Shown: one piece after another, positions 1 to 15,560 of the stretch
Layout of the letters: each line of letters starts with the position of its first letter
How positions within the stretch are numbered: the first letter of the stretch is position 1
NCBI RefSeq assembly: GCF_041146795.1
Contig: NC_135174.1
Location: 22,406,878 to 22,470,877 of the forward strand
Source of the DNA: Maylandia zebra
Taxonomy: Eukaryota; Chordata; Actinopteri; Cichliformes; Cichlidae
DNA length: 64,000 nucleotides
Direction: 5' to 3'
Made by a program: the position numbers and the translations under genes
The notes under the pieces: generated by a model
What the model was told of the DNA's origin: nothing
What the model saw: only the letters and a program-made list of their open reading frames with translations
The model's database searches: none

Positions 1-223
1 CACAGAGAACAGGGTATGAAGCAAAACGTTGAAGGTAAAATGGGAATTTCTACGATTTTGCCACAGACGTGACAGGTGGTTTCCTTCTTTACTTAAACTA
101 CTCTTCTGCCGTTAGTTTTGTGTTCTGCATGTGAATTGCAATTATTTGATTGCAGAATGCTCTTTTTTTTCAGGGTGAGTATTAGGACTGTCCTACTGTG
201 GCTGTCTGCGGGGGGGGTTTCAG

Positions 224-260
224 GGTTTCCCCTCTATTCTGTGGAATAGAGGGGGAAACC
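224..260. repeat. Short inverted repeat (hairpin)
   Basis: A 16-base arm at 224-239 pairs with 244-260, apart from one extra G in the right arm, around a 4-base loop. It may be the edge of a MITE-like element; no function is implied. Confidence 0.6.
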
Positions 261-275
261 AGAGCTCCTAAAACG

Positions 276-355
276 AAACCCACTGGGAGAACATGCAAAC
301 TGCAAACAATCTTTCCATTTCCAGGTTTGAACCCAGGATAGAGCAAGCCAATGAG
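276..355 (-). repeat. SINE-like fragment (family also at 37.4, 39.1, 44.1, 48.5 and 51.0 kb)
   Basis: The fragment carries the antisense landmarks of the dispersed family seen best at 37440-37822 and 39135-39500. These are an 'acatgcaaac' block, a 'gtttgaaccc' B-box-like block and a 'ccactgtgcc' end. It is short and diverged. Confidence 0.5.
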
Positions 356-1479
356 CCACTGTGCCCTGAATGTCTTTTATCAAAGGAAACTTGAGGATGG
401 TCACATGACACGAGACATTTTAGAGCTTGTGCATTCATTATCTCACCTGCAGCTTTCTACTAAAGCTTTGGCCTCATCTAATCGCGAGTCAGGCAGGAGC
501 GCTGTTCGGCAGTCGGTGATGTTGAAGAAATGTTTTAGTCTCCCCATGAACGTAGACTGATCCCATCGTGGTGCGTCAATGTCAAACGAGCTCAGAGCCA
601 TTGCGTCTGTTAAAATCCAGGTGCAGATTAATGCATCAAAAAGCCTCGCAGCTTGTGTTAGTGCGGGACGTCACTCAGCAGCTGCAGTCAGATCCTGAGG
701 AAAAGAGGAAGAAAGACATTATTACAGGACAATCAAAGAGTTGGTGAATAGTTAATGCATGCTCTTGTCCTCCTTTGAGCTGATGTAACATTAACAGATT
801 TTTGTTTTTTTAGCTCAGCGGCTCAGAGACACTAGTTTTCTTTACCTTTGAACCCAACGTCCCACATGCAAAGGTGTATGTTTATAAAGCTGAGACACAA
901 CACAAAACTTATTTGGATAATTAACATCCAAACAGTCTCTTCGGTTTCCCTAATCTAAGAATTTCATAACACTCCCTTGGGTTTGAAAATACATGTATCC
1001 ATGACAAATCTGAAAAGCTGTGAGCTTTACTTTAGTTTCTAGTACCAGTCCAACGCTTCATTCCATTGTGGTTCTGGATGTAAGGAGTCCATGCGAACAC
1101 GTAATCACCCTTTTAGCCTTTCTGCTTCCATAATGAAGGATTGACTGGACTCATGGGGTCACTTAATTAAATTTGCGAGAGCTTTGACAGTGATGTCAGT
1201 GTCTAGAGCACCAAACCTACAACAGCAGAGTGAACCCAGACAGCTGTTTGTTATATCAGCGTACATGCTGAATTTGATGCTCATGACGGTGATGTTTAAG
1301 AGAAGAAAACTGAGCAAATGTGCAAGATACAAAAACAGCTATTTTAATATTATTGATTGATTCATTGATAAGTTTTACAAGCCATCATTTCTTACAACAA
1401 ATGAAGCAGATCACACATCCGGAGTTAATTCAAAGCCTTGAGTTTGTATTTGATAGCTTTTAACTGTAATTTTAAATAT

Positions 1480-2285
1480 AAGGTCCAAAGGAATGCAAGT
1501 GCAAGTGAGAGAGACTTTCATTAGACTAAAAGAAATAAATAAATAAACCCATCCGAGAGACAGCAAAAACTTCAGGAGTGGCCAAATCAAGAATCTGGTA
1601 TATTTATAAGAAGGAATGAGACGGCCAGCTCAGCAACACCAAAAGGCAAGTCAAAGTCTACCTAGATCACCTTGAAGGTGCAAGCTACTGGTTACACTGG
1701 TCTAGAAGTCCAGAATAGACTGTGCCAGAAAGCATCTAAAAGAGCCTGCATAGTTATGAAAAAAAAATTAAAAAACTGAAAATACTAATCAAGGTAGACG
1801 AGAATGATGGGAAGAGAAAAGTATGAAGAAGAAGAGAAACGGCTCATGATCTGAAGTGTAAATGGTGGAAGCGATGTTATGGCATGGACATGTATGGCTA
1901 CCAGTGCAACCGGGTCACTGGTGTTTATTGATGACGTGACTGCTGATAAAAGTAGCAGGATGAACTCTGAAGCATGCATTACTCTCTGCTCAGATTCAGC
2001 CAAACTATTGGAACGGGCTTGCAAATAGATAATCACCCAAAGAACTGCAACAACATTCCTTTGCCTTGAGTTTCTCAAAGCAAAGAAATGAGATATCCTT
2101 TAACAGCTTTACCAGAGCAGCCTTTTCATTTATTAAACCAGAAAGGTACAAAGACCCAGAAAAGATCCTTGACTTCAAGCTGAAAGTCTGCACTTCAGTC
2201 ACAGCTAAACTACTAAAATTGTATCTTTATCCAACAAATTACTGACCTGACAGTATAAAATGCTTTAAGTGCAAAGAATAAAACC
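1480..2285 (+). mobile_element. Degenerate Tc1-like DNA transposon
   Basis: The stretch resembles the coding part of a teleost Tc1 family. Recognisable blocks include the region between the first and second catalytic aspartates (around 1860-1990, with the 'gatgacgtgactgctga' block) and a later block around 2050-2190. Many indels and stops interrupt the frame, and terminal repeats are not evident. It is a fossil copy with no coding capacity. Confidence 0.6.
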
Positions 2286-3424
2286 TGTGATATAAATGTG
2301 GTTTGTATTGTACAAAGGGATTTCAGAGCTCAGCAACTTGCCTTCCTCATAAAATTATGGTGGTTATAGCCACAAAAGTAACATATTTAAATACTTTGCT
2401 CCACATCTCCTAGAGGAAACGGTGCCCATGTTGGCATTAAACACTGGTAAACATACTAACTTTCGTCTGTTCAGCATCATTCCTGCAACCCCTGCTGCGA
2501 TATCGTTGCTCTGACTATCCTGTAGCTTTGTAGCTCAGGCTCTCTAAAGTTAGGCTGTTGGAAACATCTGCTCTTGGGTTTAAACCAAACACAAACTGCC
2601 TAAAAACCCTCAAAGCCCAAACGTCTACTAGAAATCATCAACCACCTCCTGTTAATGGGTCCTCGGGTAGTGATTTTGAGTTTTTTGCAACTGCACCATT
2701 GTGCTTGCTTTGAAGCAACCGGGGAATCCAAAACGTGCTGACTACAGCTCAGCCTATCCAAATGTCCCACAGTTCATCTCCATTAGGCACTTACTGTAAG
2801 TTTTAGGTAAGTTTTGAAACAGGTGAAATGTAAGGGCGAGGAGAAGAGGATATCAGCGGTCTCTGAAGGTTCAGCCTGGTTGGAACTGGATTATTTCTGA
2901 AGCTGTTTGTTTACAAAATAGGTCAAAGGTCTGTGGAACATGGTCGAGAATAAGTCAACGTAGATCCTATTACCAGGACATATAAATAATAATATTAAAG
3001 AACATATGTAGGACTGCATCTGAAAAAAATTATTACACCTTCATAACTCTTTATTTTGTTTGATTAAAGATTCAGTTTACAGTTAATTTAAAACAGAGAG
3101 AACAACAAATCTTCACATTTAAAAGCTAAAACTAGAAAAGACTGAACTTTTTTTCATGACAAATTATTAAACACTTAAAAAAAAGTGATGAGGACAAAAA
3201 GCCTTAGCTGCAGAGCACGTATCCCGAAACTCTTGATGTAGTGCTTTAACTACATTTTTAAACAACTTATCAAGCCTTTATCAAATATTTCCACCTGGAC
3301 CAAACCAAATAATGAAACTGTCACCTGTAGTGAAGGTCAGCAGGGTGCTAATCAATTTGGCCACGGTCACGAAGAACATGATTGATTTGTTCATTGATAA
3401 ATCAATAGGGAGGCTGACTGATTA
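2286..3424. other. Non-coding intergenic sequence
   Basis: AT-rich sequence without recognisable exons, RNA genes or clear repeats. Confidence 0.4.
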
Positions 3425-3725
3425 TATTGTGAATAATAATAATAATGGATTGCATTTATATAGTGCTTTTCAGGGCCCTTAAAGCGCTGTACAATTCCAC
3501 TATTCATTCACTCTCACATTCACACACTGGTGGAGGCAAGCTACAGTTGTAGCCACAGACTGACAGAGGCGAGGCTGCCATATCGCGCCATCGGCCCCTC
3601 TGGCCATCACCAGTAGGCGGTAGGTAAAGTGTCTTGCCCAAGGACACAACGACCGAGACTGTCCGAGCCGGGGCTCGAACCGGCAACCTTCCAACCTGCC
3701 AACTCTTTGAGCCACGAATAAGACA
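3425..3725 (+). repeat. Dispersed SINE-like repeat, copy 1
   Basis: An (AAT)n tract is followed by a 'tatatagtgctttt' block, a run of 'attcacacactgg', a block reading 'ctgacagaggcgaggctgcc', and a 'tcttgcccaaggacac' block, ending in a 'tcgaaccggcaacc' B-box-like motif. The same order recurs at 59945-60288, so this is one dispersed family. The B-box-like end suggests a tRNA-related SINE, but the family name is not established from sequence alone. Confidence 0.7.
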
Positions 3726-5313
3726 CAACATTGCAAGAAGACCTAAATGTTTGCTGCAGGGCAACAGCACAGCACAGATCCCATAAATTATTGATAAGAG
3801 GAGCAGTTACTTGGGTAAAACTGCAAGTATTGCACTTTAGTAATGCTCAATTACAAGTTCAACTCCCATAGATAAATCACTAAAAGTACTAAACCAAGCT
3901 AAATAATCCCTGACAGATATGATTATGTAATAAAATGATAATAAGCAATGTTTTGCTGTAAAGCAACATTTCACTGCTGTAGCTGGCTAAGACGAGGCTT
4001 GGTTAAAGTGGACCAACTATTGAAACAAATGAAATATTCACATATAAGGGGCTGGAACTGTGTGGGGTTTTTTGTTGTTGTTGTTTTGTTTGTATATTTT
4101 GAATGAAAAATCAGTGATTATTAGTGAAGTAGTAGAGTCAACTGATCGATCAACCAATGATTACTATTTCTTCATCCATATGGTGGAGTAAACGAAATAA
4201 GAGATGTAACGTGCAGAGTACTGCAGTACAGGTAGTTACTACTGCTGACTAGCAGAAGGTTGCCAAACTGGATCTGTAGGCCAGAGCCCTAGTAACATCT
4301 GGATAAGTAGTAGCACGTGGCTGCTAATGGTTGAAATGTTAAATTACTTACATGCAGTTTGCGGAGAAGAGAAATGTGTGGAGACCTGTGTGAAGACAAC
4401 CGACCAGAGTGCTGTGAAAAGAGTGAAAACATGTCAGTTGGGGCTCACTGACTGATGCAACTCAGTCCTCGCGTTACCAGCTGGGTCTGACGGGGGGGAC
4501 CCCCAGCAAAGCACGAGCCAAAACACCGACACACCGGCTGCTAACACCGCCCTTTGAAACCGAAAATATACCTGTGTATACACCTCCAACGGACCAGCAG
4601 AGCACGAACCTGCCAGGTGGTCAGCTCAACTCCCGTGCAGGCACAGTAAAAGAAAAAAAATGCGCACGTGGCAGGTTGTCCTCCAATCAAAGGCTGGAGC
4701 AGATGGGGCAGATCCTTGCGTTTAAACCGGTGGAAACCGAACCTGATATTTGGCTGAAGACTAAAATTAAATCAGAAACTGGGGGGCGGGGGCGGTTCCA
4801 GATGTTGAATCAACCCCCTCCAGTTTACAGCTACTGTTAGTAGCTAGCTAATTACTTCGGTGACATTATATCCGGTTTGTTATGGTAAAAAGTAGTAAAA
4901 ATGTATGTCCGTTGACTTATTTTAACATTATGGACAAGAAGAGTGCACAAAATGAGATTTCAAAGTGTACTGTCTAAAGACAATTAAACGTTTAGCAGGT
5001 AGCTAACTAAACTCGTCCACCTTAGTTTTGGGTTTAGCGATGCCTTCATGGTACTTTGTTTAAAACAAAATGTAAATAAGGAACACCCGTTTACACTGGT
5101 CTGCTGCGATAATGACCACTTAGTAACGAGCCGCTACAAGAACGAATAACACAGGGAAATAAATGTTAATGAACAGAATCCATACACTTCGATTACAAAA
5201 GAAAAGCGTATCCCCTCAAAACAGTATCAGAGTCGGCATTTTGTATTTTACCCATTTAAAAAAAATGTTTCATGAATGCAACACGACGCGGAATCTGTGC
5301 GTATCTCTGCGTC
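3726..5313. other. Non-coding sequence upstream of arl3
   Basis: No exon could be supported. Positions 4440-4850 are richer in GC than the flanks and may include distal promoter sequence of arl3, but I see no diagnostic element. Confidence 0.4.
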
Positions 5314-5321
5314 TGACGTCA
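5314..5321 (+). promoter_or_regulatory. CRE-type site (TGACGTCA) in the arl3 promoter
   Basis: A perfect palindromic CREB/ATF site lies about 50 bp upstream of the arl3 ATG, in a locally CpG-richer stretch. A GTAACC half-site follows at 5331-5336, reminiscent of an RFX half-site, which would suit a cilium gene; that second point is weak. Confidence 0.6.
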
Positions 5322-5369
5322 CTCCCCTTAGTAACCCTCGGCGGCGTCTCCAGGAGAGAAGGCAACAAG

Positions 5370-7891
<2,522 letters not shown>

Positions 7892-8915
7892 CTTTGCTTG
7901 TAGTCTTCTACTAATCAGGAGGACCAGCAGCAGCACACACGCATACACTGACACACATTGCACCCTCCTGAGCCTTAGTACAAGGGATATACCTGTGAAT
8001 GTACACACACTACTAATCCAACATGGACTTGGAGTTTTTAACCCCTCTGCATTCCCGCATCGCTGATGTTTACTAATCTCAGCACATCTTTCTGTGCTGG
8101 CCTCTACAACGAGGAGGGGCGTTTGCCTTCAAAAGGGAACCCAAACCAGCATATCGACCCCTTCCACCCCTCCGCCGTCCACCCACGTCACCATCTCTGT
8201 CCAACCGCAGCCACCCATGCGCAGCCTGTCACAGCCTCAAACATTCCCATTAAACTGCTGTCTTTCACTGGAATTCCAACATGTTCTTTAAGCTCTTTCA
8301 CACGCTGTCCTGGAAACCACCCCCCTCCCTCCATCTCACCCCTATGTCGTGACAGTTTTTGTTGTTTTTGGTTCTTCTTCATTCCACAAAAGGCTGTAAC
8401 GCGCTTTTCCTGCTATGGCTCTGTTCAAAGTGACGTATATTTTTGTAATTGTCTTATTTATGGTGAAGTAGAGTGTAGAGCGCTTTTGAACAACAGCTCA
8501 CGCAGCGTGTGTGTGTGTGTGTGCGTGTGTGTGTGTGCGCGTGTGTGTGATTTCAAGGATGTTTGAGAAACAGTCCAACTCTCCCCACTACAGATAAAAT
8601 AATACTCTACATGTTAATATGTAAAAAGGAGGCTGAAATTAAATGGTTAAAGACATTTTTCGATCAACTGTAAATAGCTCAGCTCTGTGTTCATATGTTA
8701 CGTTATGCACATGTTATAGAGTATTTGTTACCCTGCTGTAGTCTATAATGTTTGCATATCTAATGTATGCCTGCAGATCTGTAACAGAGGAATAGGTACT
8801 GTATGTCCCAGTGCATTTCTATGTGCAGGTAATTCGCTCCTTTTGATATTCTTGAATGTAATCTGTCCAGAGCTGAAGATACTGTATGTGAATAAAAACA
8901 CGAGAAAAATGTTTC
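7892..8915 (+). other. arl3: arl3 3' untranslated region with AATAAA signal
   Basis: Sequence after the TAG stop runs without exon signals to an AATAAA hexamer at 8891-8896. This would give a ~1-kb 3' UTR. A TG-rich microsatellite lies at about 8507-8549 inside it. Confidence 0.65.
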
Positions 8916-10751
8916 ACAAGTCTTACATTTATTTAGTTTCTGGATGCAGTAACATACTTGGATACTGAAGACTTGGTCACATAAGCAGGTGGAGTCGTAT
9001 GCTTAATGACAACAACCACCCTCTGTGGAGAGGCCGCTGTGGGAGCTGATGGGTGGGGCGCAGAGCATTGTTTTCACTATCAAAATGTGGATTTGATCTA
9101 GCAGTACGATACCCTACTTGTATGGAACTGCAGCACACATTTGTCCCTCTTGTGTGCTGGTATAAGCCTGCGTCACACAAGATTATTATACAGTGAGATA
9201 ATAGGTGTGGAAAAAGCAAAGATTTTAGTTAACCAAAACAGAAATAACTAGACTTTTGTGGGGGGGAGTGTTCACTGGGACAGTGTGCATGCGTGTGAGT
9301 CAACTGCCTTCATTTAGTGTTTGTGTTGAGAGTCATGACAATATAAAATCAAACAAATCTGTAAAAAGGCCTCCAGAACCTTTCAGAATGAGCTGATTGT
9401 TTTATATTAAGTAAGTTTAGTACATTTAATGACCCATGCAAAATTTTACCTTTCTTCTGGGATTTCCTTCTGAACTACCAGCCCTTGAATTATATAGGCA
9501 TTGCTATAAGTGTTCTGCTTTTCAAGTTACCTTATGTCTTCTAGCATATTTGAGCTGTCCTAATTTTTCAAATAAAAAAGATATCCACATGAAATTTCCA
9601 GGGCTGAAAGACACATTTACTGAAAAACAGCAACCAAACCAGTTTTACACGTTCCCCATGTGTCACGATCTCATTTTTGTTCTATGGGGAAACTTGAGCA
9701 TCAGTATCATGGGATATATGACAGCTTCAATAGCAAAACTGCCACTTTAATGTCTAGGATGTAGAGTAATAGAAACAAGCTCTGGCACCCAGGATGTTTT
9801 CTCTGTTTTCTGTTAATTCACTGGAAAAGTTCAAAAAGTATATATTGGGTAAACTTGCAGGGGTTATATCACCATGTGTGGTCGATGACGGTTACAACAA
9901 GGTTTAGCATATTATAAAGGTCTGATTTCTATCTATATTTTAATACTGGGATCGTCTTCTAGCCACGATTTGTTTCTAATATAGTCCAATTTTGCATGAA
10001 TTAAATCCAAAACCTGAAATTCTATTTATTCAGACAATTAAAACCATGTTAATGTTGAATAAGTGAGCTTTAAACATATATTCAGCCATCAATCATCTCT
10101 TTAGCTTCTCTAGAATAAAAAATAAATGAATAAATAAATAAATGCTGATGTTTAATAAAATATTCGTTCTAGATTTTCTTGAAATTCCATATTATTAACT
10201 AAAAACTCAGAGGTCTCCTGAAGGTATTTTCAAACTCTTTGCATAATATATAACATAAAATCATAAATGTTGCACTTGCATAGGTGTACAAGGTCAAACT
10301 GTGAGGGATAATATAACATTAAAAATTTGACACATCCACCAACCTGTTTGAAAATCAGTGAACTTGTCTGTAGTTATGATTACAGCTAAAAAAAAATGTA
10401 TAAAGGTAAATTTAACTTCTTGTTTCTTGAAATAAAATCTTAACCTGTTTAAAATTAGGGGTAAGGTTTAGGTTTATTTTTAACTCCTTTATGTGCACGT
10501 TTCACCTAGTGCACACAGCACATACAAGTGGAAATGTTATAACTGATGTACTCAAGAGCTAAGATGCATGTGTAAAGGAACTGATCTGAAAGCTAACACC
10601 TTCTAGTTTTAGAAACCATGCTTGTTTAGCATGCAGCTAAAATGCACCCTCACCCACATAGAGCTCTGCCTGTGACCTAATGAATGATAAAGCTATAGTA
10701 GTTCAACCTATGACATGGAAAAAACATGTGCTTATGTTTCCAAAATATCTA
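8916..10751. other. Intergenic sequence, no supported gene
   Basis: AT-rich DNA between arl3 and the first Tc1 relic. Short open frames occur, but none has family features or codon evidence. Confidence 0.4.
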
Positions 10752-11778
10752 CAGTTGTGGTAAGAAATTTTTATGCACGCATGAATGTCATGGTAATTTT
10801 AAGCGTTGAGTGATTTCTTTGAACTGCTCTTTTTACAGAATGGAATGACTGTACGCCATACACCTTTAATGATTCTAAAAGCAGAAATTGGGTTCATAAG
10901 TTTGAATCGACTCTCCTCCGCTTATCCAGTTCAGGGTCAACAACCTTCAGGCATAATTCCAGCTGTATATTTGACCGCTCTTCTTTGCAGAGTTGGTGGA
11001 ATTGGTTGGCTTCCTGGTACACCCCCGGCTTAAGCATAAATTTTCAATAGGGTTGAGGATCAGGGCTTTGCAAAATCCCTACCAGAAGCATACTATTAGC
11101 TTGCTTCATCCAATTCCAAACCACTTTTGATATGTGTTTGGGATCATTGTCCTGTTGGAACACAATTGTGTTTGACATTTGAAACATCTAAGCTGCTGAT
11201 TTGACCTGAAGTTAAAAAAATGTAATCTTCCAAACACTGTGGCCAAATAGCTCAATCTTTGTGTCTGACCATAAAACTTTTGTCCAGAAGCCATTTGGCT
11301 TGTCCAAGTAGGCAGCTGAAATTTCACTCACGCATGTCAATTTTGGAACAGGAGGTTTTTTATTGGTCAGCACCCTCTCAGTGCATGGTAGTATATGGTC
11401 GTTTCACTGTGGACACTGACACTGGTGTTCCAGTGAGTGTTGAAAAATAAATAACTTTTATGCTACCAAAGAGGAAACTGACTGTTATAGTCAGTCGTGA
11501 TCACTAGTAGGAAGTGAATAGAAGCTTCAGCACCTTATTAAAATATTTAAATCAGTATATGTATATATTTGAGCTTGTATTTGATGCTGTGTAGATTAGA
11601 GAAAATCCAAAATAAATTCAACCTTGTTATCTAAATTGGGGTTTTTAAAGGCATTAAATATGCATGCTGTATAATCATTCTAACCTGGAAAAAGAACAGT
11701 TCAAAGAAATAATTAAAACCTCAAAATTACCATGACATCATGCTCATGATGAGCGTATGCAAATACTGACCACAACTG
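10752..11778 (-). mobile_element. Inactive Tc1/mariner-type transposon, ~1.03 kb, copy 1
   Basis: The left end, starting 'cagttgtgg' after a TA, is an inverted match to the right end 'ccacaactg' at 11778, with further pairing over the 'accatgac' blocks inside. The interior carries antisense remnants of a Tc1 transposase around 11000-11330. The frame is broken in many places. A close relative in the same orientation is at 17433-18453. Confidence 0.7.
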
Positions 11779-12836
11779 AATGTTCTTTTCCGAGATGCTA
11801 CAGGCTCAGCCTGTCCTAAAATGCAGAATGACAGCTGTAAGATACCATCGTGATACATCTGGAAAATTACTTCCACTGCTGACTTGTACAAATGACTTAT
11901 AAATGTCTAATCACTTATAAGTCATCACTGATGATGCATGCCTGTGCTACTCCAGGTACTACTGGTGAAAACCAGACAGTACTGCCTGGAGAGGATCAAT
12001 GGCTTCCTGTGTTACAAAATATTGTGTCACAAAATCATGTCGTTCTTGTGAATATGTATTACAATATAACAGTTGCAGTGTCAAATCAAATCCTGACAGG
12101 TTGTCAGGTTTCAGGCAGGTGGTGCTGCATCCACCGGTCTGGGTAAGTGCCTGATGTCCTGGGGCTGTGCTTGAGGAACCGTTGAATCTTCTCCCCCGAG
12201 CTGAAGTGACAAATATCAGGAAACAAATACACCTCATCCACCCACAAAGGCCCCTGTTTAACTTGAGAGCACTTAACTGTTACAGACGTGAGCGATAAAC
12301 AGTTGTATGACACTGCAGTCTTTCACCTCCACCCAGTAGTTTTAATATAACTACGCAAAACTATTTAACCTTCAAATGACTAAGTTGTATAATTGGAAAA
12401 AAATGTTTCATGTCATGAATTCTACTTCTACTTTTACATAACTTTTATAAGAACTAGTTTTTTTTTAAACATTTGTTGTCATAAGTTTTGGTAGTGACAA
12501 CTTTTTGATTGCTACAACTTTCAGATATTTCAGTGATCTCAATATTTGAAGAGTTTCAGGAGTTTTTCTGCCAAAGTAAATCACACGCCCACAAACATGA
12601 TGTGTGCTTAGGTGTTGTTTGAAACAAACCTTGTATCAGGTCGATGGCTGAGTTTTAAATAATGAACAGGAAATAAACTGAGGCCCAGAGCTATGGAAGC
12701 TTGTTTCCACAAGTTAAAATATCTTTAATTTTTTTTGAAAGCCAGACCTAAGTTGAAATTTTGAGCTATTACCTCAAGATTTTGACTTACTGACTGAAAC
12801 TTCTATGCAAGTCAAAAATGTTAAGATAACTAAACT

Positions 12837-12880
12837 AGAATTTTGACTTATGGATATATTTATCCATAAGTCAAAATTCT
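12837..12880. repeat. Perfect 44-bp palindrome (20-bp arms, 4-base loop)
   Basis: The arm at 12837-12856 is the exact reverse complement of 12861-12880. Fold-back units containing 'gacttat'-type motifs are common in teleost MITE families, which is the likely origin. Confidence 0.85.
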
Positions 12881-14853
12881 AAGATATTTATCTTTTTTCT
12901 TTTGTAAGCAGCAGAAACAACAACAAAATGCAATCTATTTGACTATTACCAAGTTATGCTACATTTCAGAGATAGTTTTCTTGCTTTTGTTTAGTTTCCA
13001 CTGGTTTTTGCTGTTATAATAAGATATCTTTTTATCAGAAAAGGGATTTAGAACAGGTATTACCACACAACCACAATACTTTGTTTGGCAGCTCACTGAC
13101 AGTCATGCAGACATCTTAAGTCTCAGTAGACAAAGCCTCATCAGACTGAAACTACAGCAGACATTTCCTGTTTACTTTTATTTTATTTTAGTTATTGTTT
13201 CAGTTTTTTTATGCCTTGCAGCAAAAGTTTTGTTTTGTTTTGTTTTTTAATTTTTTTTTTTATTTCTGTTAACTAAAAATGTTCCACTCATAATTTTATT
13301 TTAGTTTTTCTAGTTTGGTTTTAGTTAACCATGGCAATGTTGCTCGGTTACCCTGACCCTCTTTGATTTTACATAGAAAACCCATGAATGGCTCATATTT
13401 TCTGCTTAAGTGAAGGCAATCACTGACTGCAGGAACCTTAACTACAGCACTGAGTCCACTTACTATATAACTGATTACTCCCAACCCTGAGTCATTTCAT
13501 TTTAAAGCTTAGAGAAGCAGCATGTGTTTGTTATTACTCAACCCTGAAGTACACTCAGATCCTTAATACTGACCCAGAAGAAGATATTTGGAGGTATTAC
13601 ATGTCTAATAGTGTGTTCCGGGTGCAGAAACAGTGTGCTATGTGTTTTTACTTTATGCATAGCTTTGTATGTAACTGATTCAGAGGGCCTTGGAGGCCTG
13701 AAAACAGCCTCTTCTTGTCTTACAAAGATTCTCATTGTTCAGTCTTCCTCTCTGCTCACACAGACAGAATGTGCAAGTGTTGTTCCTCATTTCTGGCGCT
13801 TAAACGCCCAGTTGCATTTAAATCTAACAAAGCACTGCGGAAAATGTGATACGCCGCGGGAGTCACATTTAGAAATATGAAGGCGATGGGGGAAACAGTC
13901 TGGGAAAATATCTTTTTGCTCTTTGGTGGAGAGTTGGAGATAAGTTGGTCGCACTAAGACTGAAAACGCTGAAACAGCTAGCATAGCCTGACTAATTCAC
14001 CTGCTCAGGCTTGTTAATTTGCACAAAGTGCTGCTTTAAGGGGGTTTGAGTGCTGGAGATTTTTTGCTGGGACCAGTTGTCAGGCAGCTGTGAACACAGA
14101 CTTGTCCCGGCAAACTGAATTACTGGTATCGAATAAATAAACCTGATGAAATGTAATTTAGTGAGCATGCCAGGTGTTACCAGTGTTTATGAAACCTTTC
14201 TGTGGCACGGTTAAACTAATATACATAGTGCTATCAGTATTTTAATCTACTACTTCTTTAGCTGGCACAAAAATGGTTTTGGTCTCTACGGTGAGTGTCT
14301 TTGAGTCTTTGAATGTTGTGAATTACAGATGCACCTGATTAAGCAAGCCAGTTAGCAACTACACATTATCATATCCAGTATACAAGATGGCAGTGTGCTT
14401 CCTGATATGAAAACCAAAGTTAAGAGTCTATGTGTCTAAGTCTGTTGGTTCAATTGCTGATTTTTGAGCACGACTAATAAATGATGGTACTTTTAGAGGC
14501 AGAAAGGCTAATGTAAGTCAACCACAAGTTATTAGCTAATGAGGATCCTGGATATTGTTAGTCAGATCTTGGCCAGTTACAAAACACTAAGATGTTGACA
14601 GCAAAAATGCTCAAGTCAAGGCTTCCTAACAGGAGTTTAAATTAAAGTAGGTATGCCCATCCTTTATACTTTCTAGCATCCAACCAAAGACAAGATTTTT
14701 AAAGTTTAGCACCTTTACAGCCGCTGGTTTTTGTGAAGCCAGAAGTTGCCTTAACATCCATTTGGGATGTTTTTGCATTTTAGGGCGACCAAGTAAATAA
14801 GGCCCAGTCATGCAGGCCTAATGACCAATCAACCACCTGTCAAGTAGGAATAA

Positions 14854-14887
14854 TGAGTATTCCCCAACAAACTGTGGGGAATACTCA
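14854..14887. repeat. Short perfect inverted repeat
   Basis: The arms at 14854-14866 and 14875-14887 are exact reverse complements with an 8-base loop. No adjacent gene explains it. Confidence 0.75.
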
Positions 14888-15169
14888 CTGTTGCTGGAGG
14901 TTGGTGGGAAAATGATTATTAACAACTGGAACTATGGATGAGACCTGGCAGACTCCAAGTCAGTTATCCAGGTGGGTAAGTTATTAAATAATTGTTATGT
15001 AAGGAAAAGAATCCACAGGAGCCAAAACCACTTTTAAAGTTAACCATTTTTTATGGGGAAGATCGACTCCACTTAACAGCCAACCTCAAGCATCACCTAG
15101 GGGAAGTGCAGTTTTTGCCACTTAAGCTGCATATGTCTATGGACCACCTTCCCACCTAAAAATGGTGTC

Positions 15170-15560
15170 AGGGACCAAGCAGTAAAGCACAGAGGACACG
15201 TCGCATTCAAAAAGGTAGGTTTTTATTGATCTAAAAATATGAAAATGACAAACAAATCCAAAACTTATACAGGCAGACCAATAAAAGAGGTCAATTCAAT
15301 AAACTCAACTCCAAACAACAACTAAGAAAACGAGACATCAGGGAACTTAAATACTGGCTTAGCTAAACAATATGACACACCAGGGGAAGACAAAATGGCT
15401 GCTATATAGCAAACTAACACAAAACAATGAAACAAACTCCAAACACCCCCCGGGCAATGAAACATGTGGTTCAGTCCAATGAGGCTCTAATCACTACTTT
15501 AGATCCCTCAGCCCTTAGCCACACCTTTTGCAACCAGGAAGGAGAAGCCATGTGCCCCGG
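15170..15560. repeat. Possible dispersed repeat of unknown class
   Basis: The composition and short blocks ('tttttattgatc', 'acttaaatac', 'gacacaccaggg', 'aacacaaaacaatgaaac') resemble antisense tails of dispersed teleost repeats. A similar-looking stretch lies at 50255-50640. I cannot place it in a family without alignment. Confidence 0.3.

Larger units (their letters stand above)
1..1479. other. Non-coding sequence with small repeat pieces
   Basis: I see no supported exon here. The only recognisable items are the hairpin at 224-260 and a SINE fragment at 276-355. The short open frames have no family signature and lack splice context. Confidence 0.5.
11779..15169. other. Intergenic sequence with fold-back repeats
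   Basis: No gene is supported. The stretch holds a perfect 20-bp-arm palindrome at 12837-12880 and a hairpin at 14854-14887. Around 12760-12900 there are repeated 'gtcaaaat'-type motifs. Confidence 0.4.
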
